From NCBI GenBank assembly GCA_030432695.1, contig JAUILN010000003.1, positions 62,001 to 126,000 of the forward strand: DNA of 64,000 nucleotides, written 5' to 3'. This document shows, in pieces, positions 18,435 through 26,671 of this stretch. This DNA comes from a bacterium (GTDB taxonomy: Bacteria > Planctomycetota > UBA1135 > UBA2386). A program made the translations under genes and the position numbers. The number at the start of each line of letters is the position of its first letter. Positions within the stretch are counted from its first letter, which is position 1. Under the pieces are notes generated by a model. That model was given only the letters and a program-made list of their open reading frames with translations. It was not told the origin of the DNA and searched no databases.

Positions 18435-19360
18435 GCCCCGATGATCGGAGCGGTCTGCGGGCTGGGCAAGTCCGAGCCGCGGCCGACCTGTGCGCGCACG
18501 GCGTCGAGGGCACCGGCCTCGCGCGCGGCCAGATCGCGCAGCTCCGGGTCGTCACGCCAGGCCTGGGCGCGGCCGGGCTTCACCAACGCGATCGCCCGCG
18601 CCCGCTGGTCGGGGCTCGGCTCCAGGCGGCAGAAGCGGATCAGTCGGTCGATGCCGGCCGCGGGATCGACCGCCAGCCGCTCGTAGTCGAGGACCAGCGC
18701 CCGGTCGCCGAGCGTGGCACAGTGGTGGTTGGCTCTGGCCACGTAGCTCCGCCAGAGTGCGAAGCCCCGCTGCAGGTCGGCGCAGCGCGGCGACTCGCCG
18801 AATCCGGCCCGTTTGGGCAGCCAGCGCAGCAGCGCGCGGTTCCGCGCGAAGTCGGCCCGGCTCCGAGCCAGGTGGTCGACGTGGCGGCGGCGCAGGCTCT
18901 GGGCGACATCGACCCCGTGGCGGTGGATGTGCACGACCCGTGCGTCGGGGAACAGGTCGAGCCACAGCGGCAGCGTGAAGGTGGTCCGCGGGTCCTTGAA
19001 CGACCACGGCCGGTCGAGTTCGGCGATCCGCCGGCCGCCGAGCCACGCGAGGCGACCGCAGAAGGCCGAGGCCCGCGGTGAGTTGACCGCGAGGCGCAGG
19101 TACTCGGCAGCGAGCGCGCGCTGCTCGCGATCGCCGAGCAGGTCATCGACGACCTCGGGGTGGTCCCAACGACCACCGCAGGCGCGGAGCAGCCAGGTGT
19201 TGAGGTCGAGGAAGAACCGCGACTCGTGGTTGGGATCGAGGTCCCGGCCGACGAACACGCCGAGCGCGTCCAGCACGCGGGACAGGGCGCTGGTGCCCGA
19301 GCGGTGGGCGCCGATCACCACCACCGGCGGGATCGCGGCGAGTGCGGGAGACGGACTCAT
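18431..19360 (-). CDS. Sulfotransferase (PAPS-dependent)
   Basis: A 309-residue P-loop-like sulfotransferase. VVVIGAHRSGTSALSRVL at about residues 13-30 is the 5'-phosphosulfate-binding loop. RVVHIHRHGVDVAQSLRRR at about 140-158 is the 3'-phosphate-binding region with its conserved Arg and a His in place of the usual Ser side. It is predicted to move sulfate from PAPS to a carbohydrate hydroxyl or amine. It has 4-base overlaps with the genes on both sides (GT4 upstream, transglutaminase-like downstream), placing it in the glycan operon. The PAPS-making genes are not in the window. Confidence 0.85.
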   Translation of the reverse strand: MSPSPALAAIPPVVVIGAHRSGTSALSRVLDALGVFVGRDLDPNHESRFFLDLNTWLLRACGGRWDHPEVVDDLLGDREQRALAAEYLRLAVNSPRASAFCGRLAWLGGRRIAELDRPWSFKDPRTTFTLPLWLDLFPDARVVHIHRHGVDVAQSLRRRHVDHLARSRADFARNRALLRWLPKRAGFGESPRCADLQRGFALWRSYVARANHHCATLGDRALVLDYERLAVDPAAGIDRLIRFCRLEPSPDQRARAIALVKPGRAQAWRDDPELRDLAAREAGALDAVRAQVGRGSDLPSPQTAPIIGA

Positions 19361-20382
19361 GCGGGAGCTCCGACGCCGGCGATCGTGCGGCTGGCGAGTC
19401 GTTGGAAGACCTCGCGGTGGCAGTCCGCGGCGTGCCTCCAGTCGAAGGTCGCGGCCCGCAACAGGCCGTGGTCGCGGAGGGTCGCGCGGAGTTCGTCGTC
19501 GTCGGCCAGTCGCTGCATCGCGGTGCGGATCGCGAGCGTGGAGCGGGGATCGACGTGCAGCGCGGCTTCGCCGGTGATCTCCACGCAGGCGGTGTCATCG
19601 GCGGTCAGCACCGGGCAGCCGCAGGCCATCGCCTCGACCAGCGGCATGCCGAACGACTCGCGCAAGGAGGGTGCGACCAGCGCGAGCGCATCGCGGTACA
19701 GCCCCGCGAGCTGCGGTGCGTCGAGGGGGGCGTCGACCAGCACCGCGCCCGCCGGAAGGTCGCGCCGGGGGTGGTAGCCGGGGAGAACCAATCGCAGACC
19801 GGGGCGGGTCGCCGGATCGAGGCCGGCGTATGCCTCGAGGATGCGGCCGACGTTCTTCACCGGCTGGTAGTGTGCGACCACCAGGAACTCGCGCGGGGGC
19901 CGGTCACGAGACCCGGACTCCGGCCGGAACACCGCGTGGTCGACGCCGTGCGGGATCGCATGCACGAGCGATTCCGGCAGGTCGAGAACTTCCTCGACCT
20001 CGCGTGCGCCGAAGCGCGACACCGCGAACACCGCCGCGACCCGATGCCGCAGCTCCGACCAGCCCCAGGCGACGCGCAGCGCCAGCAGGGTCTGCCGGCA
20101 CAGGCCGGGCAGTCCGTCGACGGTCTCTCGCCAGGGCAGTGCGAAGGCGAGCAGACCGTGGACCGTGACCGCCAGTGGGGTCTCGGTGCGCAGCAGCAGC
20201 TTCGGCACGCGGCGCATGCCGAGGCCCGGGTCCCACAGCACGTCGAGATCGGGCGGCTCCGGACCGTCGACCGGCACGTTCACGCAGTCCACGCCGCCCT
20301 CGACCAATGCGTCGACCAGGCGCTGCCGGTGGCCGGCGAGGCTCAGCGGATCGCTGGGGCGCTGGACCACGCCGAGTCTCAC
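19357..20382 (-). CDS. Glycosyltransferase family 4 (group 1)
   Basis: A 341-residue GT-B fold enzyme. The C-terminal half carries the family 4 features: FLVVAHYQPVKNVGRILEAY (start of the donor-binding domain), a PHGVDHAVF segment before it, and the ESFGMPLVEAMACGCPVL motif with its conserved E-x7-E. I moved the start to GTG at 20382, because GTG overlaps the TGA of the upstream methyltransferase (GTGA) and VRLGVVQRP is a normal GT4 first strand. The open frame upstream is a shadow. The stop overlaps the sulfotransferase start. It probably adds one sugar of the surface polymer. Confidence 0.87.
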   Translation of the reverse strand: MRLGVVQRPSDPLSLAGHRQRLVDALVEGGVDCVNVPVDGPEPPDLDVLWDPGLGMRRVPKLLLRTETPLAVTVHGLLAFALPWRETVDGLPGLCRQTLLALRVAWGWSELRHRVAAVFAVSRFGAREVEEVLDLPESLVHAIPHGVDHAVFRPESGSRDRPPREFLVVAHYQPVKNVGRILEAYAGLDPATRPGLRLVLPGYHPRRDLPAGAVLVDAPLDAPQLAGLYRDALALVAPSLRESFGMPLVEAMACGCPVLTADDTACVEITGEAALHVDPRSTLAIRTAMQRLADDDELRATLRDHGLLRAATFDWRHAADCHREVFQRLASRTIAGVGAPA

Positions 20383-21236
20383 CGCGCGGACTCCGGCTTG
20401 TGGGCCACGGTGATCATGATCCGGCACATCCGCGGACCGGCGTAGTCGACGACCCGGTGGTCGGCGTCCGGATCCGAGGCCAGGAACTCGCGGATCCGCG
20501 CGGCGCGGGCCAGCGCTTCGCTGGTCGGGTCGAGCGCCGACTGCGGAGACGCGGCGAGCGGAGCCTTCTTCAGCAGTGTCTTCTTCAGGAGGGGCCGCGC
20601 GCCGGTGCGGTCGGCGACCGCCAGCACGTGGGGCTGCAGCTTCCAGGCGTAGAGATCGAGGAGCCGGTCGCCGAGGCCGATGTACTGGGCGTGCCGCTCG
20701 ACGCGCTCGAGGTGACGCTCGACCAGCGCGAAGTACTCCTCCGGCTCGTACTCCTTGACGTGGAAGTCCGGGTGCGCGGTGTAGGTGATGTTCGGCGTCG
20801 ACGAGATCAGCACGCCGCCGGGCTTCAGCACGCGCAGCATCTCACCGAGGAACTGCGTGCCGTCGTGGACGTGTTCGATGGTCTCGAAGGTGACCACCGC
20901 GTCGAACCGCGCGTCGTCGAACGGCAGCTGTCGGGCGTCGGCCTGCGTGAAGCGCCGCGCGGGGAACCATCGCGCGGCGCGCTCGACCGCGCGTGCGTCG
21001 TAGTCGCCGCCGGTCACGTCCATGCCGGCCTGGCCGAGCATCTCGCTGCCGTAGCCGGCGCCGCAGGCGATGTCGAGGACGTGCATGCCAGCGGTGAGCC
21101 GTCCGACCGCGAAGCGGTAGCGTTCGACGTGCTCGCGCGACAGGTAGTCGGTTCGACCGAGCGGGTCGTGGCACTCGAAGGGTTCGGTGACGATCGCGGG
21201 GAGGTCGGTCGACGGCGTGTTGGCGGTGGCGTTCAT
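20379..21236 (-). CDS. SAM-dependent class I methyltransferase
   Basis: The product has 285 residues. VLDIACGAGYGSEMLGQAG at about residue 54 is the SAM-binding motif I. DYDARAVERAA (motif II), FDAVVTFETIEHV (motif IV region) and MLRVLKPGGVLISSTPN complete a Methyltransf_11-type domain. The C-terminal third is probably substrate specific. The start at 21236 is chosen for the ATGA overlap with the upstream sulfotransferase stop. In the operon context it may methylate a sugar of the surface glycan, but a lipid or small-molecule substrate cannot be excluded. Confidence 0.85.
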   Translation of the reverse strand: MNATANTPSTDLPAIVTEPFECHDPLGRTDYLSREHVERYRFAVGRLTAGMHVLDIACGAGYGSEMLGQAGMDVTGGDYDARAVERAARWFPARRFTQADARQLPFDDARFDAVVTFETIEHVHDGTQFLGEMLRVLKPGGVLISSTPNITYTAHPDFHVKEYEPEEYFALVERHLERVERHAQYIGLGDRLLDLYAWKLQPHVLAVADRTGARPLLKKTLLKKAPLAASPQSALDPTSEALARAARIREFLASDPDADHRVVDYAGPRMCRIMITVAHKPESAR

Positions 21237-22201
21237 CGGGGCCCTAGGGTCAGAGAAGTCACGGCGCTCTCCGGCCGGCATGCCGCGGTGGACTTCCAGT
21301 GCGCGAGGTCGCGACCGAGCAGCGCGGCGACCGAGTCGATCTCGTCGGCACAGAGATCGAGGATGCGCAGTCGCAGTCGTTCCGGCAGCGGCTCGCGGCG
21401 AATGTGGTGGGTGTTGAGTCGTTCGATGCCGCGACGCAGAGCCCGCCGCCAGGCCTGAGGCACCAGTCCGGTGAGCCGCGCCGCGGGGCCGTGCGGGTCG
21501 TCCATGAGCCGGCGAAGGCCGGGACTACGAACCTGCTTGTTGGCGTTGACGATCGGGAACGTGGGAGTGAAGCCCGGGTCGAGGCCGAGGAAGTCGGCGA
21601 CGCGTCGGTAGGTCGCTGGCGTGTCGGCTCGAAGATCGTCGTGGAGCACCACCAGCACGCGATCTCGGCCGAACGCATGGATCCAGCGCTCGAGCTGCGG
21701 GCGCCACGCGACGATCCGCGAGTAGAGCAACTTCTTCGGGAAGCGCGCGCGCTCGGGCACCCGGCGGCCGGCCGCGCGGTCGGCCTCGGCATCGAGGGCC
21801 TCTTCCAGGTCGGTCAGGGTCTCATCGCCGTTGAACAGCATCTGCGAGTGCAGGGCGGGGATGACCTCGAGCGGGTTGCGCAGCATCGCGATGATCTGCG
21901 CATCCGGGCAGGCCGCTCGAGCATTTGCTGCGGCATTGCCGGACAGCAGGTGGAACACCGAGGTCTCGCCGACCCGCTGGCCCTTGCCGGCACCGTCGAA
22001 CAGGCGCGCATAGACGTGGCGATCACGCAGCGGATCGTCGGGACGCAGCAGGTCGTCGGCGAAGTGGTGGAACTCCTTGTCCGCCGGCATGAACACGTCG
22101 GGTGCCTGCGTCAGGTAGGCCTGCATCGCGGTCGTCCCACATTTTGGTGCGCCGACGATGAAGAAGTCGGGGAGGCGTAGGCGCGCGGCGGTCGAGGTCA
22201 T
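21233..22201 (-). CDS. Sulfotransferase (PAPS-dependent)
   Basis: A 322-residue sulfotransferase of the heparan/N-deacetylase-like type. FFIVGAPKCGTTAMQAYL at about residues 13-30 is the 5'-phosphosulfate loop and AQIIAMLRNPLEVIPALHSQ the 3'-phosphate-binding region. A later segment FGRDRVLVVLHDDLRADTP and the YRRVADFLGL helix are also family features. It is not closely similar to the sulfotransferase at 18431, so the locus holds two distinct sulfotransferases and probably sulfates two positions. The start at 22201 overlaps the flippase stop (ATGA). Confidence 0.88.
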   Translation of the reverse strand: MTSTAARLRLPDFFIVGAPKCGTTAMQAYLTQAPDVFMPADKEFHHFADDLLRPDDPLRDRHVYARLFDGAGKGQRVGETSVFHLLSGNAAANARAACPDAQIIAMLRNPLEVIPALHSQMLFNGDETLTDLEEALDAEADRAAGRRVPERARFPKKLLYSRIVAWRPQLERWIHAFGRDRVLVVLHDDLRADTPATYRRVADFLGLDPGFTPTFPIVNANKQVRSPGLRRLMDDPHGPAARLTGLVPQAWRRALRRGIERLNTHHIRREPLPERLRLRILDLCADEIDSVAALLGRDLAHWKSTAACRPESAVTSLTLGPR

Positions 22202-23751
22202 GGGGCGACCTCCTGTGGGCGCCGTCCGCGGGCGAAGATGGTCGGTGCGATGCCGAGCCGCCGGCGGACCATCCACCAGAGTGCGACGTTCCAGACCACC
22301 AGGCCGAGGCCGGTGGCCATCGCCGCGCCGAGCCCTCCCAGCGCGGGGATCAGCACCAGGCCGAGGCCGACGCTGGCGGCGATCCCGAGACCGAGACCGA
22401 ACAGCGCGGGGCGTTCGTGGCCGGTCATCAGCAGCAGCAGGCCGACCGAGCCCATCGCGACGTTGGCGAGTTGCGCGGCGACCAGGGTGAGCAGCGCCGG
22501 ATGTGCGGCGTCGAAGCCGCTGCCGAGAAGGTCGAGCACCACTCCGCCGAGACCGAGGACGCACAGGGCGATCAGCGCGCCGAAGCCGAAGGCCTGGCGG
22601 GCGCAGCGCGTGACCACTGCCTGCAGTCCGGCGCGGTCGCCGCGCGCGTGCAGCTCCGCGGCGCTCGGACCGAGTGCGGCGTTCACCGCGAGCAGCGGGA
22701 TCTGCACCAGGCCGGCGATGCGGTACGCGATCGAGAACCGGCCGACCTCGGCGTCGGTGGCGAGGCCGTCCATCATCAGCACGCCGATGCGGGCGTTGAG
22801 GATCTGCAGCAACGCGAGCACGGTCAGCGGCAGGACCGCGCCGCGCCAATCGATGCGGATCGGCGTCGTGGCAGGACCGTCGGTGGGAGCCGTGCTCGGC
22901 AGGCCGCGACCGAGCAGTACCACCAGCAGGAGCGCGGTGCCGGCGGCGAGAGCCTGTCCGGTCAACGCGGCGGCCGGCGTCCGCAGGTCGGCTGCCCAGG
23001 CGATCCCGAGCAGCGCCAGGAACATCGTCGGCAGCACCACCAGCTCGGCGACGCTGCCGACGATCACCTTGCCGTGGGCCTGCAGTCGCGACTGGCCGAG
23101 TCGCAGCAGCGCCAGCGTCGGCACGAAGGTGACCGCCACCCAGGCCTTGGTCGGGTCGAGCAGGCCGAGCGCTGCGAGCTCCGCAGCGGCGACGGCGACC
23201 ACGCACGCGGTCAACGAGACCCCCCGCTGCGCGGTGCGGAACAGGACGTCGGCGGTGGAGCGCTCGCCCGGGTCGCGGCGCGCCGCGGTCTCACGGAGTA
23301 CCAGCCGGTCGAAGCCGAGCAACACCGGCACCACCAGCACCGCGGCCCAGGCCATCGCGGCCTCGTAGACCCCGAGGCGGGCGGGGCCGAGCAGGCGGCC
23401 GAGCAGCAGCGCCGCCAGGGTCGTCGAGCCCAGGCCGACCACCCGGATCGCCAGCACCCCGACGCCCCGGCGCACCACGCGGCGGGTCGGCAGGTCCGTC
23501 GTGGGTGCAGACGGGTGGGAGGACACGGGTTCGGTCCCGTCGGGCGGGGACTGGTCGGGCGGCGCCAGGAGGGTGTTCATCGCCGGGCGGGAGGCTTCGG
23601 GGGAGAGCCGGGGGTCCCGCGAGGCAGGGATCGGCGCCGGACCGGCGTGAACTTGAGCGATTCTGCCGGCGGTGTCGGGCTTTTCGACGGTCGGTGGGTC
23701 GGATCGGGGACTCGTGTCCGATGCAGGCGCCGATGGCGGCGCGCCGCTCAT
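22198..23751 (-). CDS. Polysaccharide flippase (Wzx/MATE-like)
   Basis: A 517-residue membrane protein with about 12 hydrophobic segments after residue 100. The first is VGVLAIRVVGLGSTTLAALLLGRLLGP, broken here by GLG; the last is GLVVWNVALWWMVRRRLG. This is the topology of Wzx and related lipid-linked oligosaccharide flippases. The first 95 residues are Pro/Ser/Thr-rich and likely disordered. The start at 23751 gives an ATGA overlap with the upstream methyltransferase, as at every other junction in this operon. ATG at 23580 would remove 57 residues of the disordered part and is a fair alternative. It should move the lipid-linked glycan across the inner membrane. Confidence 0.82.
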   Translation of the reverse strand: MSGAPPSAPASDTSPRSDPPTVEKPDTAGRIAQVHAGPAPIPASRDPRLSPEASRPAMNTLLAPPDQSPPDGTEPVSSHPSAPTTDLPTRRVVRRGVGVLAIRVVGLGSTTLAALLLGRLLGPARLGVYEAAMAWAAVLVVPVLLGFDRLVLRETAARRDPGERSTADVLFRTAQRGVSLTACVVAVAAAELAALGLLDPTKAWVAVTFVPTLALLRLGQSRLQAHGKVIVGSVAELVVLPTMFLALLGIAWAADLRTPAAALTGQALAAGTALLLVVLLGRGLPSTAPTDGPATTPIRIDWRGAVLPLTVLALLQILNARIGVLMMDGLATDAEVGRFSIAYRIAGLVQIPLLAVNAALGPSAAELHARGDRAGLQAVVTRCARQAFGFGALIALCVLGLGGVVLDLLGSGFDAAHPALLTLVAAQLANVAMGSVGLLLLMTGHERPALFGLGLGIAASVGLGLVLIPALGGLGAAMATGLGLVVWNVALWWMVRRRLGIAPTIFARGRRPQEVAP

Positions 23752-24362
23752 CGCCCGAGAGCAGACGTGCGCACGTGCCGGCTGCGGCACTCGGCGCGCA
23801 GGTCCTCGGGCACCGGTGCCTTCACCAGTAAGACGTGCAGGGCCTCGACCGCGCGCGGAGTCCGCAGGATCTCGTCCTGGCTCGCGCCGGCGGAGTGCAT
23901 GCGCTTGCCGACCTCGCCGAGCACGAGTTCGAGGGCACGGGTGGGCAGGTGGAAGTCGTCCCAGCCGAGGTACCAGCACCACGCGCCGTAGTAGAGCCAG
24001 CTGCGCTCGTTGAAGGCGCGGACGTGGGTGGGGTCCTGCCATGCGCCGAGCGAGAGGTCGTAGGGCACCAGCACGTCGAGCACGCCGCCGACCTGCAGGA
24101 GATCGCGGCAGCTCCGCATCAGCGTGGTGAGTTCGCGGAGGTGCTCCAGCAGGTCGTGGGCGACGATGTGGGTGAAACTCTCCGGCGCGAGTTCGATCCT
24201 CCCGAAGCGGTCGGTGTCGAACCAGCGGGTCGCGCCGGGGAATGGCGCCTCCAGGTCGGCGACGACGTCGGGCCGCCAGGCCGGGTCGCGGTCGACGTTG
24301 AGACAGTCGTCGCGGAAGTCGCGGCCGCTGCCGAGGTTCAGGGTCCGGGGGAGGTCGCCCAC
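23748..24362 (-). CDS. SAM-dependent methyltransferase-like protein
   Basis: The product has 204 residues. TLNLGSGRDFRDDCLNVDRD at residues 8-27 is the first strand and SAM loop of small methyltransferases often found in glycan loci (LNLGCGxxxxxxxxNVD). VADLEAPFPG, FTHIVAHDLLEHL and LLQVGGVLDVLVPYD complete the core. I placed the start at GTG 24362, just before this core; GTG at 24455 would add 31 residues without known features. Neither has a Shine-Dalgarno. It is the first gene of the minus-strand glycan operon and is divergent from the beta-helix gene at 24495, so the promoter lies in that 132-base gap. Confidence 0.78.
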   Translation of the reverse strand: MGDLPRTLNLGSGRDFRDDCLNVDRDPAWRPDVVADLEAPFPGATRWFDTDRFGRIELAPESFTHIVAHDLLEHLRELTTLMRSCRDLLQVGGVLDVLVPYDLSLGAWQDPTHVRAFNERSWLYYGAWCWYLGWDDFHLPTRALELVLGEVGKRMHSAGASQDEILRTPRAVEALHVLLVKAPVPEDLRAECRSRHVRTSALGR

Positions 24363-24494
24363 GGGGAGGGGATCGGTTCGGGAGGGTGCGGCGGTGGAGT
24401 CGGAACGCGCCGCGGAATCCAGGAATCCCGCGACCGCGCTCGGGGCAGCTGGCACCCCCGGGGAGTCCCCGACCTTCGAGCTACTCCGACCGCC

Positions 24495-25634
24495 ATGAAG
24501 TGCTCCGTGATGAACCCGAGCCGTGCGCTCGCCTGTTTCCTGTGTACCTGCAGCCTCCTCGCGGCGCAGACCGAGTGGGTGGTGGATGCCGCCGGAGGTG
24601 CAGGCTCGCAGTTCACCGACATCCAGTCGGCGGTCGATGCTGCGGCGGACGGCGACCGGATCCTGGTCCGGGCCGGCACCTACGTCTCGTTCGCGATCGA
24701 CGGCAAGGCGCTGACCGTGCTCGGCGATCCGGGCACCTTCCTGTTCGGATTCTGGCCGACCGTGACCGTGCGTCACACCTTCGCCGGTCAGGACGTGGTC
24801 GTGGCCGGATTGGCCGGCGTGCAGGGACTCTCGCTCAGCGGTGTGAAGATCGAAGACTGCGCGGGGCGCGTGGTCTTCGAGCAGGTCGTCGCGAGCGATT
24901 GGCAGATCGTCGACGCGGGCGACGTGCGCATCAATGCCTGCCGGTTGAACGTCCGGACGGCCGTGGTGCGGAGCCGGGTGACGATCGTCAGCAGCAGAGT
25001 GTCCTCCGGTCTGGTGGTGAACGGGGAGCCCGCACTGGCCGTGATCGACTCCGAGGTGATGGTCGCGCGTTGCGACGTGACGGGTCAGGGTCCCTACCTG
25101 CGCGCGCCGGCTACGGCGGCGATCGAAGTGCAGGCTGCCGGTGTCGTCACGCTGACCGACGACGGTTCGCACGTCATCGCTGCCGGGTCGAGCCCCAATC
25201 ACGGGCTTCCGGCGGTGCGGGGCGATGGCACGGTGATCCGCAATCCGCGTGTGCGACTGGTGGGCAGCGGGGGTGCGCCGGGCGTCTCCGTCGGGGACGA
25301 CCGGATCGAGCACGTTCCTGCGCTGGAGGCGCTCGGCGCCCCGGTCGGCTCGACGGTGGAGGTCGATCTCGCGGGATTGCCCGGTGAGTCTTGGGCGCTG
25401 GTCTTCGCATTGCCCGGGCCTCCCCTGCGCGTGGCCGGCATCCGCGGGGAACTCGGCTTCTCGCAGGCGCTGGTCAGTCTCCAAGGGGTGTTCGGTGCGC
25501 AGAGCGAGCACCTGTCGCTGGTCGTCGGACCCGGCCTGCCGCCCGGCTTCGGACTGTGCTGGCAGGCGGTCGCGACCGACGGGCAGGGCGGCTTCGCGCT
25601 GTCGAACCACGCGACCTACACGCGGCTGCGCTGA
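24495..25634 (+). CDS. Secreted beta-helix protein, copy 1
   Basis: A 379-residue protein. The signal peptide ends near LLAAQ (residue 24). QFTDIQSAVDAAADGDRILV opens a right-handed beta-helix. The last 100 residues form a separate beta-domain ending GGFALSNHATYTRLR. By eye it is roughly three quarters identical to the protein at 26672, and its last 100 residues are almost unchanged. No catalytic motif can be named. The ATG at 24495 aligns with the first Met of copy 2. The gene stands between the glycan operon and a HisN-type gene on the same strand. Confidence 0.82.
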   Translation: MKCSVMNPSRALACFLCTCSLLAAQTEWVVDAAGGAGSQFTDIQSAVDAAADGDRILVRAGTYVSFAIDGKALTVLGDPGTFLFGFWPTVTVRHTFAGQDVVVAGLAGVQGLSLSGVKIEDCAGRVVFEQVVASDWQIVDAGDVRINACRLNVRTAVVRSRVTIVSSRVSSGLVVNGEPALAVIDSEVMVARCDVTGQGPYLRAPATAAIEVQAAGVVTLTDDGSHVIAAGSSPNHGLPAVRGDGTVIRNPRVRLVGSGGAPGVSVGDDRIEHVPALEALGAPVGSTVEVDLAGLPGESWALVFALPGPPLRVAGIRGELGFSQALVSLQGVFGAQSEHLSLVVGPGLPPGFGLCWQAVATDGQGGFALSNHATYTRLR

Positions 25635-25696
25635 TCGACGAAAGTGGCGAGCGCGGGCGCCGAGGCCTGATACGGTCGCGGCGTCGAGACCCGCCG

Positions 25697-26524
25697 ATGA
25701 CCACGTCACCCGTAGATGCCGACCTCGCCGAGCAACTGCGTGCCACCGCGCTGGCGCTCGCCGACGCGGCCCGCGTCGCGACGCTCCGTTGGTTCCGCAG
25801 CGCGGAGCTGGCGGCCGACAACAAGGACGCGGCGGGTTTCGATCCGGTGACCGAGGCGGACCGCGCCGCGGAGCGGGCGATGCGCGAGCTGCTCGCCGCG
25901 CGGCGGCCCGACGACGCGATCCTCGGAGAGGAGTTCGGGAGCCGCGAAGGAACGACCGGCCTGACGTGGATCCTCGACCCGGTCGACGGCACGCGGGCCT
26001 TCCTCGCCGGAGCGCCGACCTGGGGTGTGCTGATCGCGGTGGCGGACGACACGGGACCGCTGCTCGGCGTGATCGACCAGCCGTTCGTGCGGGAACGCTT
26101 CGTCGGGGACCGTCTGGCGGGCGAGGTCGTCCAGGCCTGGACCGAGGGTCCCATGGGGAGTCGACCGCTCGCGACGCGCGCGCCACGGCCGTTGGAGCAG
26201 GCGGTCCTGATGACGACCTATCCCGAGGTCGGCACCGAGGAGGAGCGGCGGGCCTTCCGGCGGGTCGCCGAGCGGGCACGACTGACTCGCTACGGACTCG
26301 ATTGCTACGCCTACGCACTGCTGGCCCACGGTCAGGTCGATCTGGTGATCGAGGCCGGCCTGCAGACCTACGACATCGCCGCACCGATCGCGGTGATCGA
26401 AGCCGCTGGTGGCCTCGTCACCGACTGGCAGGGCGGACCGGCCCTCGGCGGCGGCCAGGTCGTCGCCGCCGCCAACCCCGTCGTCCATGCGGCTGCGCTG
26501 GAACGCCTGACGGCGCGGGAGTGA
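25697..26524 (+). CDS. hisN: Inositol monophosphatase-family enzyme, HisN-type histidinol-phosphatase
   Basis: A 275-residue enzyme of the Mg-dependent FIG superfamily. The metal-site motifs are GEEFG at about residues 76-80, WILDPVDGTRAF at about 92-103 and, near the C-terminus, YDIAAPIAVIEAAGG. The pattern GEEFG plus DPVDGTRAF plus WGVLIAV and GVIDQPF is typical of the HisN group, which removes phosphate from L-histidinol phosphate in histidine synthesis. Other members of the superfamily act on inositol phosphates or PAP, so the substrate is inferred. PAP removal would fit a sulfation locus, but the motifs favour HisN. A TACGGT hexamer lies 20 bases upstream of ATG 25697. Confidence 0.82.
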   Translation: MTTSPVDADLAEQLRATALALADAARVATLRWFRSAELAADNKDAAGFDPVTEADRAAERAMRELLAARRPDDAILGEEFGSREGTTGLTWILDPVDGTRAFLAGAPTWGVLIAVADDTGPLLGVIDQPFVRERFVGDRLAGEVVQAWTEGPMGSRPLATRAPRPLEQAVLMTTYPEVGTEEERRAFRRVAERARLTRYGLDCYAYALLAHGQVDLVIEAGLQTYDIAAPIAVIEAAGGLVTDWQGGPALGGGQVVAAANPVVHAAALERLTARE

Positions 26525-26671
26525 GTCGGTCCGGTCGGAGTCGGCGCGTGGCGGAACGGGATCGCGGTGGGAATTCCCGGATGACCGCGACCGTGCTCCT
26601 TCGGCCTGGGACCTGATAGAGGCCCCCGCCACTTCTGCCCCTTCGGGCCGCCCGCACCCGTGAGACGTCTC

